Assembly: GCA_040752215.1 (NCBI GenBank)
Contig: JBFMEX010000081.1
Location: 55,032 to 119,031, forward strand
Source: JBFMEX01 sp040752215
GTDB taxonomy: Bacteria > Pseudomonadota > Alphaproteobacteria > Rhizobiales > Hyphomicrobiaceae
Direction of reading: 5' to 3'
Length of the DNA: 64,000 bases
Position numbers and translations under genes: made by a program. Numbering within the stretch: position 1 is the first letter of the stretch; each line of letters opens with the position of its first letter. Positions 17,154 to 25,550 of the stretch are shown in pieces. The notes below the pieces were generated by a model. It was not told the DNA's origin, ran no database searches, and saw only the letters and a program-made list of their open reading frames with translations.

Positions 17154-18017
17154 ATGCACGACGAAGGCGGGAGGAGCAAGGCTGCCATCACGCGCAGGGC
17201 CGCGGCGGCGCTGATCTTCGCTTCGGCGCTGCTGCTGCCGCGACCGGCCATGGCTCAGGAGGCGGCGGGCGGCGGGGCCCTCTCCGTCGCCAGCTGGAAT
17301 CTCGACACCGCCCGCAAGGCCGGCGTCGTCCGCGAGCCGAAGGCGGCGACGCGCATCTGGCGCCATACCTTCGGCGCCGAGCGGCGTGGTCCGGAGAAGG
17401 TCGCGCTCGACGCCCGCGTGCTCGATGCCGACGTCGTGCTACTGCAAGGGGTCACCAAGATCGCCGAGGCTCGCCGACTGCTGCCCGCGCGCACCTGGAA
17501 ACTCGTCGCCTCGCGCCAGCTCGCCGAGCGGCCGGCGGCCGATGCCGGCACGGGGCCGACGCTGGCGACCGCGGTCGCGGTCCGCTACCGGCGGGGCCTG
17601 CGCGTAACGAGCCAGCAGCATCTCGGCGAGCTCGTCGCGCCGCCCGTGCTCAGCCAATCGGACGCCACCGCCGCCGGGGCTGCCGGCACCGCGGTCCGCG
17701 TGCTCGCCGACGGCAAGGCGATGTGGCTCGTCTCGGTGTCGCTCGCCGCGACCTGTCAGAAGGCGGCGACGCTGTGCCCGACCCGCGACAAGCTCGAGGA
17801 CTGGATCGCGGCGCGGCGCCAGGCCGGCGAGGCGGTCGTCGTCGGCGGTCGCGGCGGCGCGACGGTGCCCGGCGCCGAAACGCTCGGCGCCTGCGGCGAG
17901 CAGGCCATCGCGCGCTACGCGCCGCCGGCCGGCGCCTCCCCGGCCACCCCCACGCCGACCGCCGAGGTCAACGAGGCGGACGGGTGCCTGGTCAAAGTCG
18001 AGCTGCCCAAGTCGTGA
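17154..18017 (+). CDS. Secreted EEP-like (endonuclease/exonuclease/phosphatase fold) protein, probably degenerate
   Basis: 287 aa. Signal peptide with likely cleavage after PRPAMA about residue 35. The mature start LSVASWNLDTA and later DADVVLLQGV match the first strands of the exo-endo-phos fold, but the usual catalytic Glu of the LQE motif reads LQG, and the expected His-Asp motifs (GDFN, SDH) are not obvious. I suspect an inactive or strongly diverged member. It is divergent from the DUF1499 gene and ends just before the convergent modE-like gene. Confidence 0.75.
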   Translation: MHDEGGRSKAAITRRAAAALIFASALLLPRPAMAQEAAGGGALSVASWNLDTARKAGVVREPKAATRIWRHTFGAERRGPEKVALDARVLDADVVLLQGVTKIAEARRLLPARTWKLVASRQLAERPAADAGTGPTLATAVAVRYRRGLRVTSQQHLGELVAPPVLSQSDATAAGAAGTAVRVLADGKAMWLVSVSLAATCQKAATLCPTRDKLEDWIAARRQAGEAVVVGGRGGATVPGAETLGACGEQAIARYAPPAGASPATPTPTAEVNEADGCLVKVELPKS

Positions 18018-18038
18018 AATCGCCGACGGTGCGCGCGC

Positions 18039-18422
18039 TCATCCCTTGCCTTGCGCTTCCCGCTTGCGACGACTGCTGCGAAGGCTGCGCTCCACCGCGG
18101 CGAGATGGCGAGAGGCGGCCTGCTCGGCCTCCTTGTTGATCGCAGCGAGATGCGCGAGCAGCGCGCGGCCGAACTCTGTCAGCGTCGCGCCGCCGCCATG
18201 CTTGCCGCCGGTCTGCGAGGCGACCACGGGCTCGGCGAATGCCTCGTTCATCTGCTGCACCAGATCCCACGCCTGCCGATAGGACATCCTCATCGTTCGC
18301 GCTGCGGCCGAGATCGACCCGAGCTCGTCGATGCGCGCCAACAGCTGCAGCTTGCCGGGCCCGACCCGACCGGCCCCCCCGAGATCGAGACGTATGATGA
18401 GCTTGACGTGATCGTGCACCAT
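18039..18422 (-). CDS. ModE-type winged helix-turn-helix regulator lacking molybdate-binding domains
   Basis: 127 aa from ATG 18422; an upstream ATG at 18494 would add 24 residues of poor quality. It matches the N-terminal DNA-binding half of ModE: GPGKLQLLARIDELGSISAAARTM, MSYRQAWDLVQQMNEAF, VASQTGGKHGGGATLTEFGRALL. The C-terminal molbindin domains of full ModE are absent; a separate broken Mop domain lies at 24.5 kb. It is divergent from the aldehyde dehydrogenase/uptake operon, and the intergenic region carries two 24-bp ModE-box-like sites, so it probably regulates that operon and itself in response to molybdate, directly or through a partner. Confidence 0.88.
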   Translation of the reverse strand: MVHDHVKLIIRLDLGGAGRVGPGKLQLLARIDELGSISAAARTMRMSYRQAWDLVQQMNEAFAEPVVASQTGGKHGGGATLTEFGRALLAHLAAINKEAEQAASRHLAAVERSLRSSRRKREAQGKG

Positions 18423-18511
18423 CGCCCGGCCTTCTCGCCCACCCGCCGTGGGCGCCGAGGTGTACCAAAGCACAGTTTCGTCGATTGCTGCCACCGGAGC
18501 AGTATGCTATT

Positions 18512-18535
18512 CGCTATGCTTTGTCGGACATATCG
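18512..18535. promoter_or_regulatory. ModE-box-like operator 1
   Basis: CGCTATG-N10-CATATCG, 24 bp. Same length and layout as the E. coli ModE site (arms near CGTTAT and ATAACG), from memory. The arms match those of site 2 in swapped order. Confidence 0.65.
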
Positions 18536-18548
18536 CATTCGCGTCCAG

Positions 18549-18572
18549 CGATATGCTCGCCCAGACATAGCG
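18549..18572. promoter_or_regulatory. ModE-box-like operator 2
   Basis: CGATATG-N10-CATAGCG, 24 bp, 37 bp centre to centre from site 1 and about 40 bp upstream of the aldehyde dehydrogenase start. The spacer CTCGCCCAGA also resembles that of the E. coli modA operator. Confidence 0.65.
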
Positions 18573-18610
18573 GGAGAGCATCAGCCAAGGCGCAACGAGG
18601 AGTGGGTTCC

Positions 18611-20131
18611 ATGCTGCATGTCGCGATGGACAAGCTGAGCGGAAAGCTGGCGATCAAGCCGCGCTACGAGAATTTCATCGGTGGCAAGTGGGTGCCGCCG
18701 CTGGCCGGCAACTACTTCACCAACCTGACCCCGATCACCGGCCAGCCGGTGTGCGAGGTCGCGCGCTCCCAGGCCGCCGACATCGAGGCGGCACTCGATG
18801 CCGCCCATGCCGCCCGCGACAAGTGGGGTCGCACCGCGCCGGCCGAGCGCGCCCGCATCCTGAACCGCATGGCCGACCGGATGGAGGCCAACCTGGAGCT
18901 GGTGGCTCTCGTCGAGACGATCGACAACGGCAAGCCGATCCGCGAGACGATGGCGGCCGACGTGCCGCTCGCCATCGACCATCTGCGCTATTTCGCCGGC
19001 TGCATTCGCGCCCAGGAAGGCTCGATCGCCGAGATCGACGACGACACCGTGGCCTATCATTTCCACGAGCCGTTGGGCGTCGTCGGCCAGATCATTCCGT
19101 GGAACTTCCCACTGCTGATGGCGATCTGGAAGCTCGCTCCCGCGCTCGCGGCCGGCAACTGCGTCGTGCTGAAGCCGGCCGAGCAGACCCCGATGAGCAT
19201 CATGGCGCTGATGGATCTGGTCGGCGACCTGTTGCCTCCAGGCGTCGTCAACGTCGTCAACGGCTTCGGCACCGAGGCCGGCAAGCCGCTCGCGCTCTCC
19301 CCGCGCATCGCCAAGGTCGCCTTCACCGGCGAGACGACGACCGGCCGTCTGATCATGCAGTACGCGAGCGAGAACATCATTCCCGTCACGCTCGAGCTCG
19401 GCGGCAAGTCGCCGAACATCTTCTTCGAGGACGTGGCCGCCGCTGACGACGACTTCTTCGACAAGGCCCTCGAAGGCTTCGCGATGTTCGCCCTCAACCA
19501 GGGTGAGGTCTGCACCTGCCCCTCGCGCGCGCTGGTGCAGAAGTCGATCTACGAGAAATTCATGGATCGAGCCCTCGCTCGCGTCGCCAGGATCAAGCAG
19601 GGCCATCCGCTCGACAGCTCGACGATGATCGGCGCGCAGGCCTCCAACGACCAACTGCAGAAGATCCTGTCCTACGTCGAGATCGGACGCGCCGAGGGCG
19701 CCCAGGTCCTCGCTGGCGGGAAGCGTGCGGCGCTCGAGGGCGAGCTGAGCCTCGGCTACTACATGGAGCCGACTGTGCTCGAGGGTCACAACAAGATGCG
19801 CGTGTTCCAGGAGGAGATCTTCGGACCTGTAGTCTCCGTGACCACGTTCGACACTCCCGACGACGCGCTCCGCATTGCCAACGACACGCTGTACGGCCTC
19901 GGCGCCGGCGTGTGGACCCGCGACGGCACGCGTGCCTACCGCTTCGGCCGCGCGATTCAGGCGGGGCGCGTTTGGACCAACTGCTACCATCTCTACCCGG
20001 CGCATGCGGCGTTCGGCGGCTACAAGAAGTCGGGCATCGGTCGCGAGACCCACAAGATGATGCTCGACCACTACCAGCAAACCAAGAACATGCTGGTCTC
20101 CTATAGCCCGAAGGCGCTCGGCTTCTTCTGA
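18611..20131 (+). CDS. Aldehyde dehydrogenase, AldB/ExaC (acetaldehyde) type
   Basis: 506 aa from ATG 18611; in-frame codons upstream cover the operator region and are not coding. NAD(P)-dependent ALDH: cofactor region IIPWNFPLLMAIWKLAPALAAGN about 160-182, ELGGKSPNIFFEDV with the general-base Glu, catalytic Cys in NQGEVCTCPSRALV, and EEIFGPVV near residue 400. The following DUF779 gene is the usual companion of acetaldehyde dehydrogenases of the AldB/ExaC/AcoD group, which supports acetaldehyde as substrate. It is the first gene of a plus-strand run to 24515 behind two ModE-like sites. Confidence 0.95.
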   Translation: MLHVAMDKLSGKLAIKPRYENFIGGKWVPPLAGNYFTNLTPITGQPVCEVARSQAADIEAALDAAHAARDKWGRTAPAERARILNRMADRMEANLELVALVETIDNGKPIRETMAADVPLAIDHLRYFAGCIRAQEGSIAEIDDDTVAYHFHEPLGVVGQIIPWNFPLLMAIWKLAPALAAGNCVVLKPAEQTPMSIMALMDLVGDLLPPGVVNVVNGFGTEAGKPLALSPRIAKVAFTGETTTGRLIMQYASENIIPVTLELGGKSPNIFFEDVAAADDDFFDKALEGFAMFALNQGEVCTCPSRALVQKSIYEKFMDRALARVARIKQGHPLDSSTMIGAQASNDQLQKILSYVEIGRAEGAQVLAGGKRAALEGELSLGYYMEPTVLEGHNKMRVFQEEIFGPVVSVTTFDTPDDALRIANDTLYGLGAGVWTRDGTRAYRFGRAIQAGRVWTNCYHLYPAHAAFGGYKKSGIGRETHKMMLDHYQQTKNMLVSYSPKALGFF

Positions 20132-20193
20132 GCCGCCTATCACGAGATGGGTGGGCGGCCGTCGTGCCGCCCGCTCGATGAGAGGAGGGGAGC

Positions 20194-20595
20194 ATGGTCG
20201 AGCGTGTCACCTGCACCGGCGCCGCACGCGGGCTGATCGCGGTTCTCGAGAACCGCCACGGCCCGCTCGTGTTCCATCAGTCGGGCGGTTGCTGCGACGG
20301 CAGCGCGCCGATGTGCTTCGCGGCCGGCGACCTCAGGATCGGCCAAGCCGACGTGCTGCTGGGCGAGATCGCCGGCCATCCCTTCTACATGTCGCGCGAC
20401 CAGTTCGAGTACTGGAAACATACCCAGCTCATTATCGACGTCGTCCCCGGTCGCGGCGCCAGCTTCTCGCTCGAGATTCCGGAGGGCGTGCGCTTCCTCA
20501 CACGCTCGCGCGCCTTGACCGAGGCCGAGCTCGAAGAGATCGAGCGCCGGGACGCGGCCGAGCAGGCCGCCGCCTCGGCCCGCCGAGCCGAGTGA
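20194..20595 (+). CDS. DUF779 protein
   Basis: 133 aa, cytosolic. It carries the family's FHQSGGCCDGSAPMCF stretch, a conserved Cys cluster that may bind a metal, then QFEYWKHTQLIIDVVPGRG. DUF779 genes nearly always follow an acetaldehyde-type aldehyde dehydrogenase, as here 62 bp downstream; the biochemical role is not known. The C-terminal 25 residues are a charged helix. Confidence 0.93.
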   Translation: MVERVTCTGAARGLIAVLENRHGPLVFHQSGGCCDGSAPMCFAAGDLRIGQADVLLGEIAGHPFYMSRDQFEYWKHTQLIIDVVPGRGASFSLEIPEGVRFLTRSRALTEAELEEIERRDAAEQAAASARRAE

Positions 20596-20598
20596 CGG

Positions 20599-20799
20599 AT
20601 GCGCCGGCCCCTTCCCAGCATCGACCGCGCCGCTTGGCTGCTGATCCGCAAGTACGGAGACGAGTCGGCGATCGAGGCCTATCGGCGCAGCGAATGCTGC
20701 CGGTGCCACGGCGACGCGCTTTCCGCGTCCGAATGGAAGGCCGTTCTGCTGAAGGTGATCGAGCTTCACTTCAAGCCGTCCTGCGGACCGAGTCATTAG
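20599..20799 (+). CDS. Small protein with CxxC motif, unknown
   Basis: 66 aa, starting 3 bp after the DUF779 stop. Contains SECCRCHGD (Cys-Cys-x-Cys-His) about residues 32-39 and a helical C-terminal half. The spacing suggests a real, translationally coupled gene. No family recognised; a small metal-binding helper is possible. Confidence 0.7.
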   Translation: MRRPLPSIDRAAWLLIRKYGDESAIEAYRRSECCRCHGDALSASEWKAVLLKVIELHFKPSCGPSH

Positions 20800-20830
20800 C
20801 TCGCTCGTCCTCCACAGCATCGGAAATCCC

Positions 20831-21640
20831 ATGATCCGCAATGCCCTCGCAAGCATCATGATCGCGTTGCTTCCCACCATGGCCCACGCCGAGACAGTCA
20901 ACATCTATGCCGCCGGCAGCCTCAAGGCGGCGCTGACGGAGATTGCGCGCGCCTTCGAAGCACAGTCCAACGGCGCCCACACCGTCGCCACCGAGTTCGC
21001 GGCCTCCGGCCTCTTGCGCGACCGCATCGAGAAGGGTGAGCCGGCGCACGTATTCGCCTCCGCCAACATGGAGCACCCGAGGTCGCTCGCCTCTCGCGGG
21101 CTCGCGAGCGGCACAGTCGCCCTGTTCGCCCGCAATCAGCTCTGCGCACTGGCGCGCTCCGGTCTCGCGGTCACAACCGATACCCTGCTCGATGTCATGC
21201 TCGCAGCAGGGACGCGGCTCGGCACCTCGACGCCGAAGGCCGATCCCGCCGGCGACTATGCCTATGCGATGTTCGAAATGGCCGAGAAGCTGCGGCCCGG
21301 CGCCAGGGCTACGCTCGAGGCCAAGGCGCAACAGCTGACCGGCGGTCCGACGTCACCCAAGGCTCCCGACGGCCGCAACCTCTATGCCTGGGTGATGGAC
21401 ACAGACAAGGCCGACGTCTTCTTGACCTATTGCACCAATGCCGTTCTTGCCCGAAAGCAGTTGCCCGACCTGAAGATAGTTGAGGTGCCGAGGTCGCTGG
21501 CGGTTGGTGCGGACTATGGCATGATCGTGCTGAAGGACGCGCCGGCGGCCGCGAGTGCCCTCGCTGCATTCATTGGGGGCGCGACTGGCCAGGCCATTCT
21601 TGCGAAGTATGGCTTTGGCCGGGGAGATTCGGCCAACTAG
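20831..21640 (+). CDS. ModA-like molybdate/tungstate substrate-binding protein
   Basis: 269 aa with a signal peptide cleaved after MAHA (residue 20). The mature start VNIYAAGSLKAALTEIARAFE is the classical ModA opening, with the oxyanion-binding Ser in AAGS; later PEHPRSLASRG-like and STPKADPAGDYAYAMFE and TNAVLARKQLP segments also fit the family. Binds molybdate or tungstate in the periplasm. No modB or modC gene follows; instead a FecB/FecCD-type importer does, which is an unusual pairing. Confidence 0.88.
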   Translation: MIRNALASIMIALLPTMAHAETVNIYAAGSLKAALTEIARAFEAQSNGAHTVATEFAASGLLRDRIEKGEPAHVFASANMEHPRSLASRGLASGTVALFARNQLCALARSGLAVTTDTLLDVMLAAGTRLGTSTPKADPAGDYAYAMFEMAEKLRPGARATLEAKAQQLTGGPTSPKAPDGRNLYAWVMDTDKADVFLTYCTNAVLARKQLPDLKIVEVPRSLAVGADYGMIVLKDAPAAASALAAFIGGATGQAILAKYGFGRGDSAN

Positions 21641-21649
21641 ATCGGGGCG

Positions 21650-22693
21650 ATGACGGTGTGGCGTTCGCTGATAGTAATGCTAGCGCTGTTCCCGACGATG
21701 GCGATTGCGGGCGAGCTGATCGATTCCGCTGGCCGCAAAGTCTCACTGCCCGAGCGGATCGAGAAAGTGCTCGCGGCCGGTGGGCCTGCAGCTATAGCGC
21801 TCTACGTGCTGGCGCCGGAGCTGATGACGGGCTGGCCGCGAAGGCCACGCGAAGAGGAGAAGCCGTTCATCGCTGCGCCCTATCGAGATCTACCGGAAGT
21901 CGGCATGCTGACCGGCCGCGGCGGCAGCGCCAACCTCGAGACGGTGCTCAAGATCAAGCCTGATCTCATTCTCGATTTCGGCTCCGTTAAGGACACGTTC
22001 GCCTCGCTCGCCAGCGCAACGCAGGAGCAGACCGGCATCCCCTACGTCCTGATCGACGGACGCTTCGATGCTACTCCTGCCTCGCTGCGGCTCATCGGCC
22101 GCGCCCTCGGCAAAGCGGATCGCGCCGACGCATTGGCTCGCTACGTGGAGGGCCGGTTCGCGGAGATCGACGCGGCGCTTGCAAACGTGCCAGCAGAGCG
22201 GCGCCCGCGCGTCTACCTTGCGCGAGGACCGGACGGGCTCGAAACGGGCGTGAAGGGGTCGATCAACACCGAGATCATCGAGCGGGCGGGCGGCCGCAAC
22301 GTGGCCGATCCGGGCCAGGGGCCGGGCGGGCTGGTGCGCACGTCTATCGAGCAGGTGATCGTCGCCGACCCGGACATCATCATCACGTGGGACCGCGGCT
22401 TCTACGACAGTGTCGCCGATGATCCTCTTTGGCGCGAGGTGAAGGCGGTTCGCGAGGGGCGCGTCTATCTTTCCCCCACGGCACCGTTCGGCTGGATCGA
22501 TCGGCCGCCGTCGCTCAACCGTGTCATCGGATTGGTGTGGCTGGCCAAGCTGTTCTATCCGGAGCGGTTTCTGAAAGAGCTTCGCGAAAGCGTGCGGGAG
22601 TTCTATACGCTCTTCTATCACCACACTCCGGACGAGACGCAATTGGACGGCCTGATCGCATGGTCGCAAGGCAACGCCCCGCCCCGGCGCTAG
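21650..22693 (+). CDS. FecB/BtuF-type ABC substrate-binding protein (MolA-like)
   Basis: 347 aa; signal peptide cleaved after MAIA about residue 20. Periplasmic class III binding protein: RKVSLPERIEKVLAAGG start, NLETVLKIKPDLILDFG, a long inter-lobe helix, then VIVADPDIIITWDRGF and FGWIDRPPSLNRVIGLVWLAKLFYP. Family members bind siderophores, B12 or, in MolA, molybdate and tungstate. Its place after a ModA-like gene behind ModE-like sites argues for molybdate or tungstate. Starts 9 bp after the ModA-like stop. Confidence 0.88.
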   Translation: MTVWRSLIVMLALFPTMAIAGELIDSAGRKVSLPERIEKVLAAGGPAAIALYVLAPELMTGWPRRPREEEKPFIAAPYRDLPEVGMLTGRGGSANLETVLKIKPDLILDFGSVKDTFASLASATQEQTGIPYVLIDGRFDATPASLRLIGRALGKADRADALARYVEGRFAEIDAALANVPAERRPRVYLARGPDGLETGVKGSINTEIIERAGGRNVADPGQGPGGLVRTSIEQVIVADPDIIITWDRGFYDSVADDPLWREVKAVREGRVYLSPTAPFGWIDRPPSLNRVIGLVWLAKLFYPERFLKELRESVREFYTLFYHHTPDETQLDGLIAWSQGNAPPRR

Positions 22694-23706
22694 ATCCCCA
22701 CGCGAAGCGGCGGCCGCAAGTCGTCGCAATTTTGTCCGCCGGCCTCGTCCTGATCGTCATGGCTGCGGCACTGATTGGTGCCTATCCGATCACCGTCGAC
22801 GGGCTGCTCCGCGCGGTCGGCCGGGCATTGGCGGGATCACCGCGCGAGGGCCAGATCGACACCGTCCTGTTCGAGGTTCGCCTGCCGCGCATCGTGGCCG
22901 CAGCGCTTGCGGGGGCAGGGCTGGCAGCAGCAGGCGCCGCATATCAGGGACTCTTCCGTAATCCGTTGGTTTCACCCGATATCCTCGGCGTCTCGACCGG
23001 CGCCGGGCTCGGTGCCGCGCTCGGCATCTTCCTCGCATGGCCGGTTGTTGCGATCCAGGCGCTTGCCTTCGTCGGGGGTCTCGCCACCGTGGCCCTTGTC
23101 TACGCCATTGCATCGGCCGTGCGGGGGCGCGAACCGACGCTGGTGCTGGTGCTCGCCGGCGTCGTCGTCGGGTCGCTCGCGGGTGCCATGATCTCGTTGG
23201 TGAAGGTGCTCGCTGACCCCTACGATCAACTGCCAGCGATCACGTTCTGGCTGCTTGGTAGCCTCGCCAGTATCCGCCGCGGTGATCTCTTGACGATGCT
23301 GCCACCGGTGGCGCTTGGACTGCTGCCCCTGGTACTACTGCGCTGGCGGATCAACGTGCTCTCGCTCGGCGACGAGGAGGCGAGAGCGCTCGGCGTCGAG
23401 GCGGGGCGCCTCCGGCTTGCGGTCATCGCTTCCGCCACACTGATGACATCGAGCGTCGTGGCCGTTGCCGGCGTGATCGGCTGGGTCGGGCTCGTCATGC
23501 CGCATATTGCCCGCATGCTCGTCGGACCGAGCTTCGAGCGCCTGCTTCCCGCCGCCATGCTGCTCGGAGCCGGCTATCTGGTGCTCGTCGACACTTTGGC
23601 CCGGACGCTGGCACGTGTTGAGACCCCGCTCGGCATCTTGACCGCGATGGTCGGGGCGCCGTTCTTCCTGTGGCTGCTCGCACGAGGGCGCGGCGGATGG
23701 GAGTGA
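22660..23706 (+). CDS. FecCD-family ABC transporter permease (MolB-like)
   Basis: 348 aa from ATG 22660, overlapping the preceding gene by 34 bp. Around ten hydrophobic helices; landmarks VRLPRIVAAALAGAGLAAAGAAYQGLFRNPLVSP split over residues 75-110, GVSTGAGLGAALGI, and the ATPase-coupling region ARALGVEAGRLRL. Forms the inner-membrane channel of the importer as a homodimer. Genes of this family serve iron-siderophore, B12 or molybdate uptake; context favours molybdate or tungstate. Confidence 0.93.
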   Translation: MVARQRPAPALDPHAKRRPQVVAILSAGLVLIVMAAALIGAYPITVDGLLRAVGRALAGSPREGQIDTVLFEVRLPRIVAAALAGAGLAAAGAAYQGLFRNPLVSPDILGVSTGAGLGAALGIFLAWPVVAIQALAFVGGLATVALVYAIASAVRGREPTLVLVLAGVVVGSLAGAMISLVKVLADPYDQLPAITFWLLGSLASIRRGDLLTMLPPVALGLLPLVLLRWRINVLSLGDEEARALGVEAGRLRLAVIASATLMTSSVVAVAGVIGWVGLVMPHIARMLVGPSFERLLPAAMLLGAGYLVLVDTLARTLARVETPLGILTAMVGAPFFLWLLARGRGGWE

Positions 23707-24515
23707 GCGCACAGGCCCCGCCTCTCGAAGCCGTAGATCTCGAAATCGGCTATCCGGCGCACACGGTCGGCAGCGGCATCTCGATCGCCTGCCGGTCTTC
23801 CGAGATCGTTTGCCTCCTCGGGCCCAATGGATCGGGCAAGACGACCTTGTTCAAGACGCTGCTGGGACTGATCCCCGCGCTCGCTGGAAACATCAGAATT
23901 GGTGGTGACCCCATCTCAGCGCTGGACCGTGCCGAGATCGCCCGCCGCATCGCGTACGTTCCGCAGGCCCATGCCGCGCATTTTCCCTACACCGTGCTCG
24001 ACATGGTTCTGATGGGCCGCACCGCCCACCTCGGATTGTTGGCACGCCCCCGCGCGCGCGACTACGAACGCGCTGAGGCCAGCCTCGCCACGCTAGGCAT
24101 TTCCGATTTGGCGGCGATGGAGTACACACGCATCAGCGGCGGACAGCGCCAGCTCGCGCTCATCGCCCGCGCGCTGGCACAGGACGCGCCAGCGATCGTC
24201 TTGGACGAGCCGACGGCGAGCCTCGACTTCGGCAACCAGGCGCTCGTGCTGCGCCAGATCAGGCGACTGGCTGACGACGGCCTCGCCGTCGTCCTCTCGA
24301 CCCACGATCCCGATCATGCCCTCGGCGTCGCCGACAGGGTCGCCTTTCTTCATGACGGACGACTGGTTGCCACAGGCAGCCCGGCCGACGTGTTGACGGC
24401 CGAGCGGCTGGAATCCGTCTATGGCGTGAAGGTATCGATCGAGCGGCTGGCGAACGGCCAGACCGTCTGCGCGCCGGATCTCGCCTGCGCGATGAGCGAC
24501 GGACGCCGAGGATGA
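23697..24515 (+). CDS. ABC transporter ATP-binding protein (FecE/MolC-like)
   Basis: 272 aa from ATG 23697, which overlaps the permease stop. Walker A GPNGSGKTT about residue 43-51, Q-loop AYVPQAH, signature RISGGQRQLALIARALAQ, Walker B AIVLDEPTASLD and H-loop STHDPDH. Powers the importer. Its last codons lie opposite the end of a broken molbindin reading frame on the minus strand. Confidence 0.95.
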   Translation: MGVSAQAPPLEAVDLEIGYPAHTVGSGISIACRSSEIVCLLGPNGSGKTTLFKTLLGLIPALAGNIRIGGDPISALDRAEIARRIAYVPQAHAAHFPYTVLDMVLMGRTAHLGLLARPRARDYERAEASLATLGISDLAAMEYTRISGGQRQLALIARALAQDAPAIVLDEPTASLDFGNQALVLRQIRRLADDGLAVVLSTHDPDHALGVADRVAFLHDGRLVATGSPADVLTAERLESVYGVKVSIERLANGQTVCAPDLACAMSDGRRG

Positions 24516-24726
24516 CCTGGCTCGCCTTGATGATCGCAGACACTGCCGAGCCGACGACGAGCTTCGGGTCTTCGACGGCATCCACGGCGACCGTCGACGT
24601 AATGACGTTGCACCCGCCGATGTCGACCTTGACCCGCGCCGCGACGGCGCCCTTCTTGATCGCCGCGACCTTGCCCTTGATGATATTGCGCGCGCTAAGT
24701 CTCGCACCGTTCTCCCGGTCCTTCAA
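24502..24726 (-). pseudogene. Molbindin (Mop/TOBE) domain with doubtful start and lost stop
   Basis: The minus strand encodes a clear molybdate-binding Mop domain: SARNIIKGKVAAIKKGAVAA, VKVDIGGCNVITSTVAVDAV, LVVGSAVSAIIKASQVILGV. Stand-alone molbindins are about 70 aa and end just after this last motif. Here no ATG or GTG is in frame near the expected start (the nearest is TTG at 24726), and no stop follows, so the frame runs on to 24259 as the antisense of the ATPase gene. I read it as a molbindin damaged at both ends, or as a chimeric protein of about 155 aa. It would have bound molybdate in the cytosol and might once have served the ModE-like regulator. Confidence 0.6.
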
Positions 24727-24815
24727 TTTGTGCGCATCCCATTGCCGGCACGCCACAGCCGGCCGGAAACCACGACAGCAAGGGCACACGGACCCCGGAC
24801 GCTCAAGGGGGCGCG

Positions 24816-25550
24816 TCAAATCTGCGGAATGCGCGCGAATCCCTTGCCGACGATCGGGCCGGTCGGCCGCCCCGTCGGCGAGCCGCCGGCCGGCTCGATC
24901 GTGATCTCGTAGAGCTGGTCGAGCCTCGGCGCCGGCAGATCCGGCCCTTCGAGGATGGTCCTGCTCACCGCCGGCAGCAGGCCCATCGACACCGGCCCGG
25001 TCTTGGGGTCGGGGAGCGTCCACACCTGCAGCGTCTTGCCCGCCGGCACGTCGATGTGCTTCAGCGGCACGACGCGGATGCGCCGGCCGGCGAACGCCTC
25101 GACCAGCGACACGGGCTTCGCCTCGGCGTCGAGCAGCACGACGATGAGGCGCGGATCGGCCGGACGCAGCAACCCGTAGCCAAGCGCGCCGGCGATCAGC
25201 GCCATGAGGCTCGCCGCCGCGAAGCCCTGCCAGAAGCCGCCCCGCGGAGGCCGTGCCGCGCCCCTCGCCGACGCCTTCCGGTGCGCCTCGAGCGAGACGA
25301 CCTTGCTCGCACCCGCGCCGCCGAGCCGGGCCTCGATCCGCCGCCACAGAGCCTCGTCGACTCGGGCCGCCGGCGCCGCGACGTCGAGCGCCAGGAAGCG
25401 CTCGCGGGCTGAAGCAATCGCAGCCGCAACTGCGGGCTCGCTCGCGGCCCGCGCCTCGATCGCCTCCGCTTCCGCCGCGTCGAGCAGGCCTAGCACGTAC
25501 TCGCCCGCGAGCACGTCGATGTCGTGGTTTCTCTTCTCGGCGCCGGTCAT
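24816..25550 (-). CDS. Anti-sigma factor, RskA type
   Basis: 244 aa. The N-terminal 75 residues (DIDVLAGEYVLGLLDAAEAEA) form the helical anti-sigma domain; one membrane helix about 108-128 (GFAAASLMALIAGALGYGLL) is followed by a periplasmic RskA_C domain (GKTLQVWTLPDPKTGPVSMGLL). It holds its sigma factor at the membrane until a signal causes release. Start overlaps the sigma stop by ATGA. Paired with the ECF sigma gene directly upstream. Confidence 0.92.
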   Translation of the reverse strand: MTGAEKRNHDIDVLAGEYVLGLLDAAEAEAIEARAASEPAVAAAIASARERFLALDVAAPAARVDEALWRRIEARLGGAGASKVVSLEAHRKASARGAARPPRGGFWQGFAAASLMALIAGALGYGLLRPADPRLIVVLLDAEAKPVSLVEAFAGRRIRVVPLKHIDVPAGKTLQVWTLPDPKTGPVSMGLLPAVSRTILEGPDLPAPRLDQLYEITIEPAGGSPTGRPTGPIVGKGFARIPQI

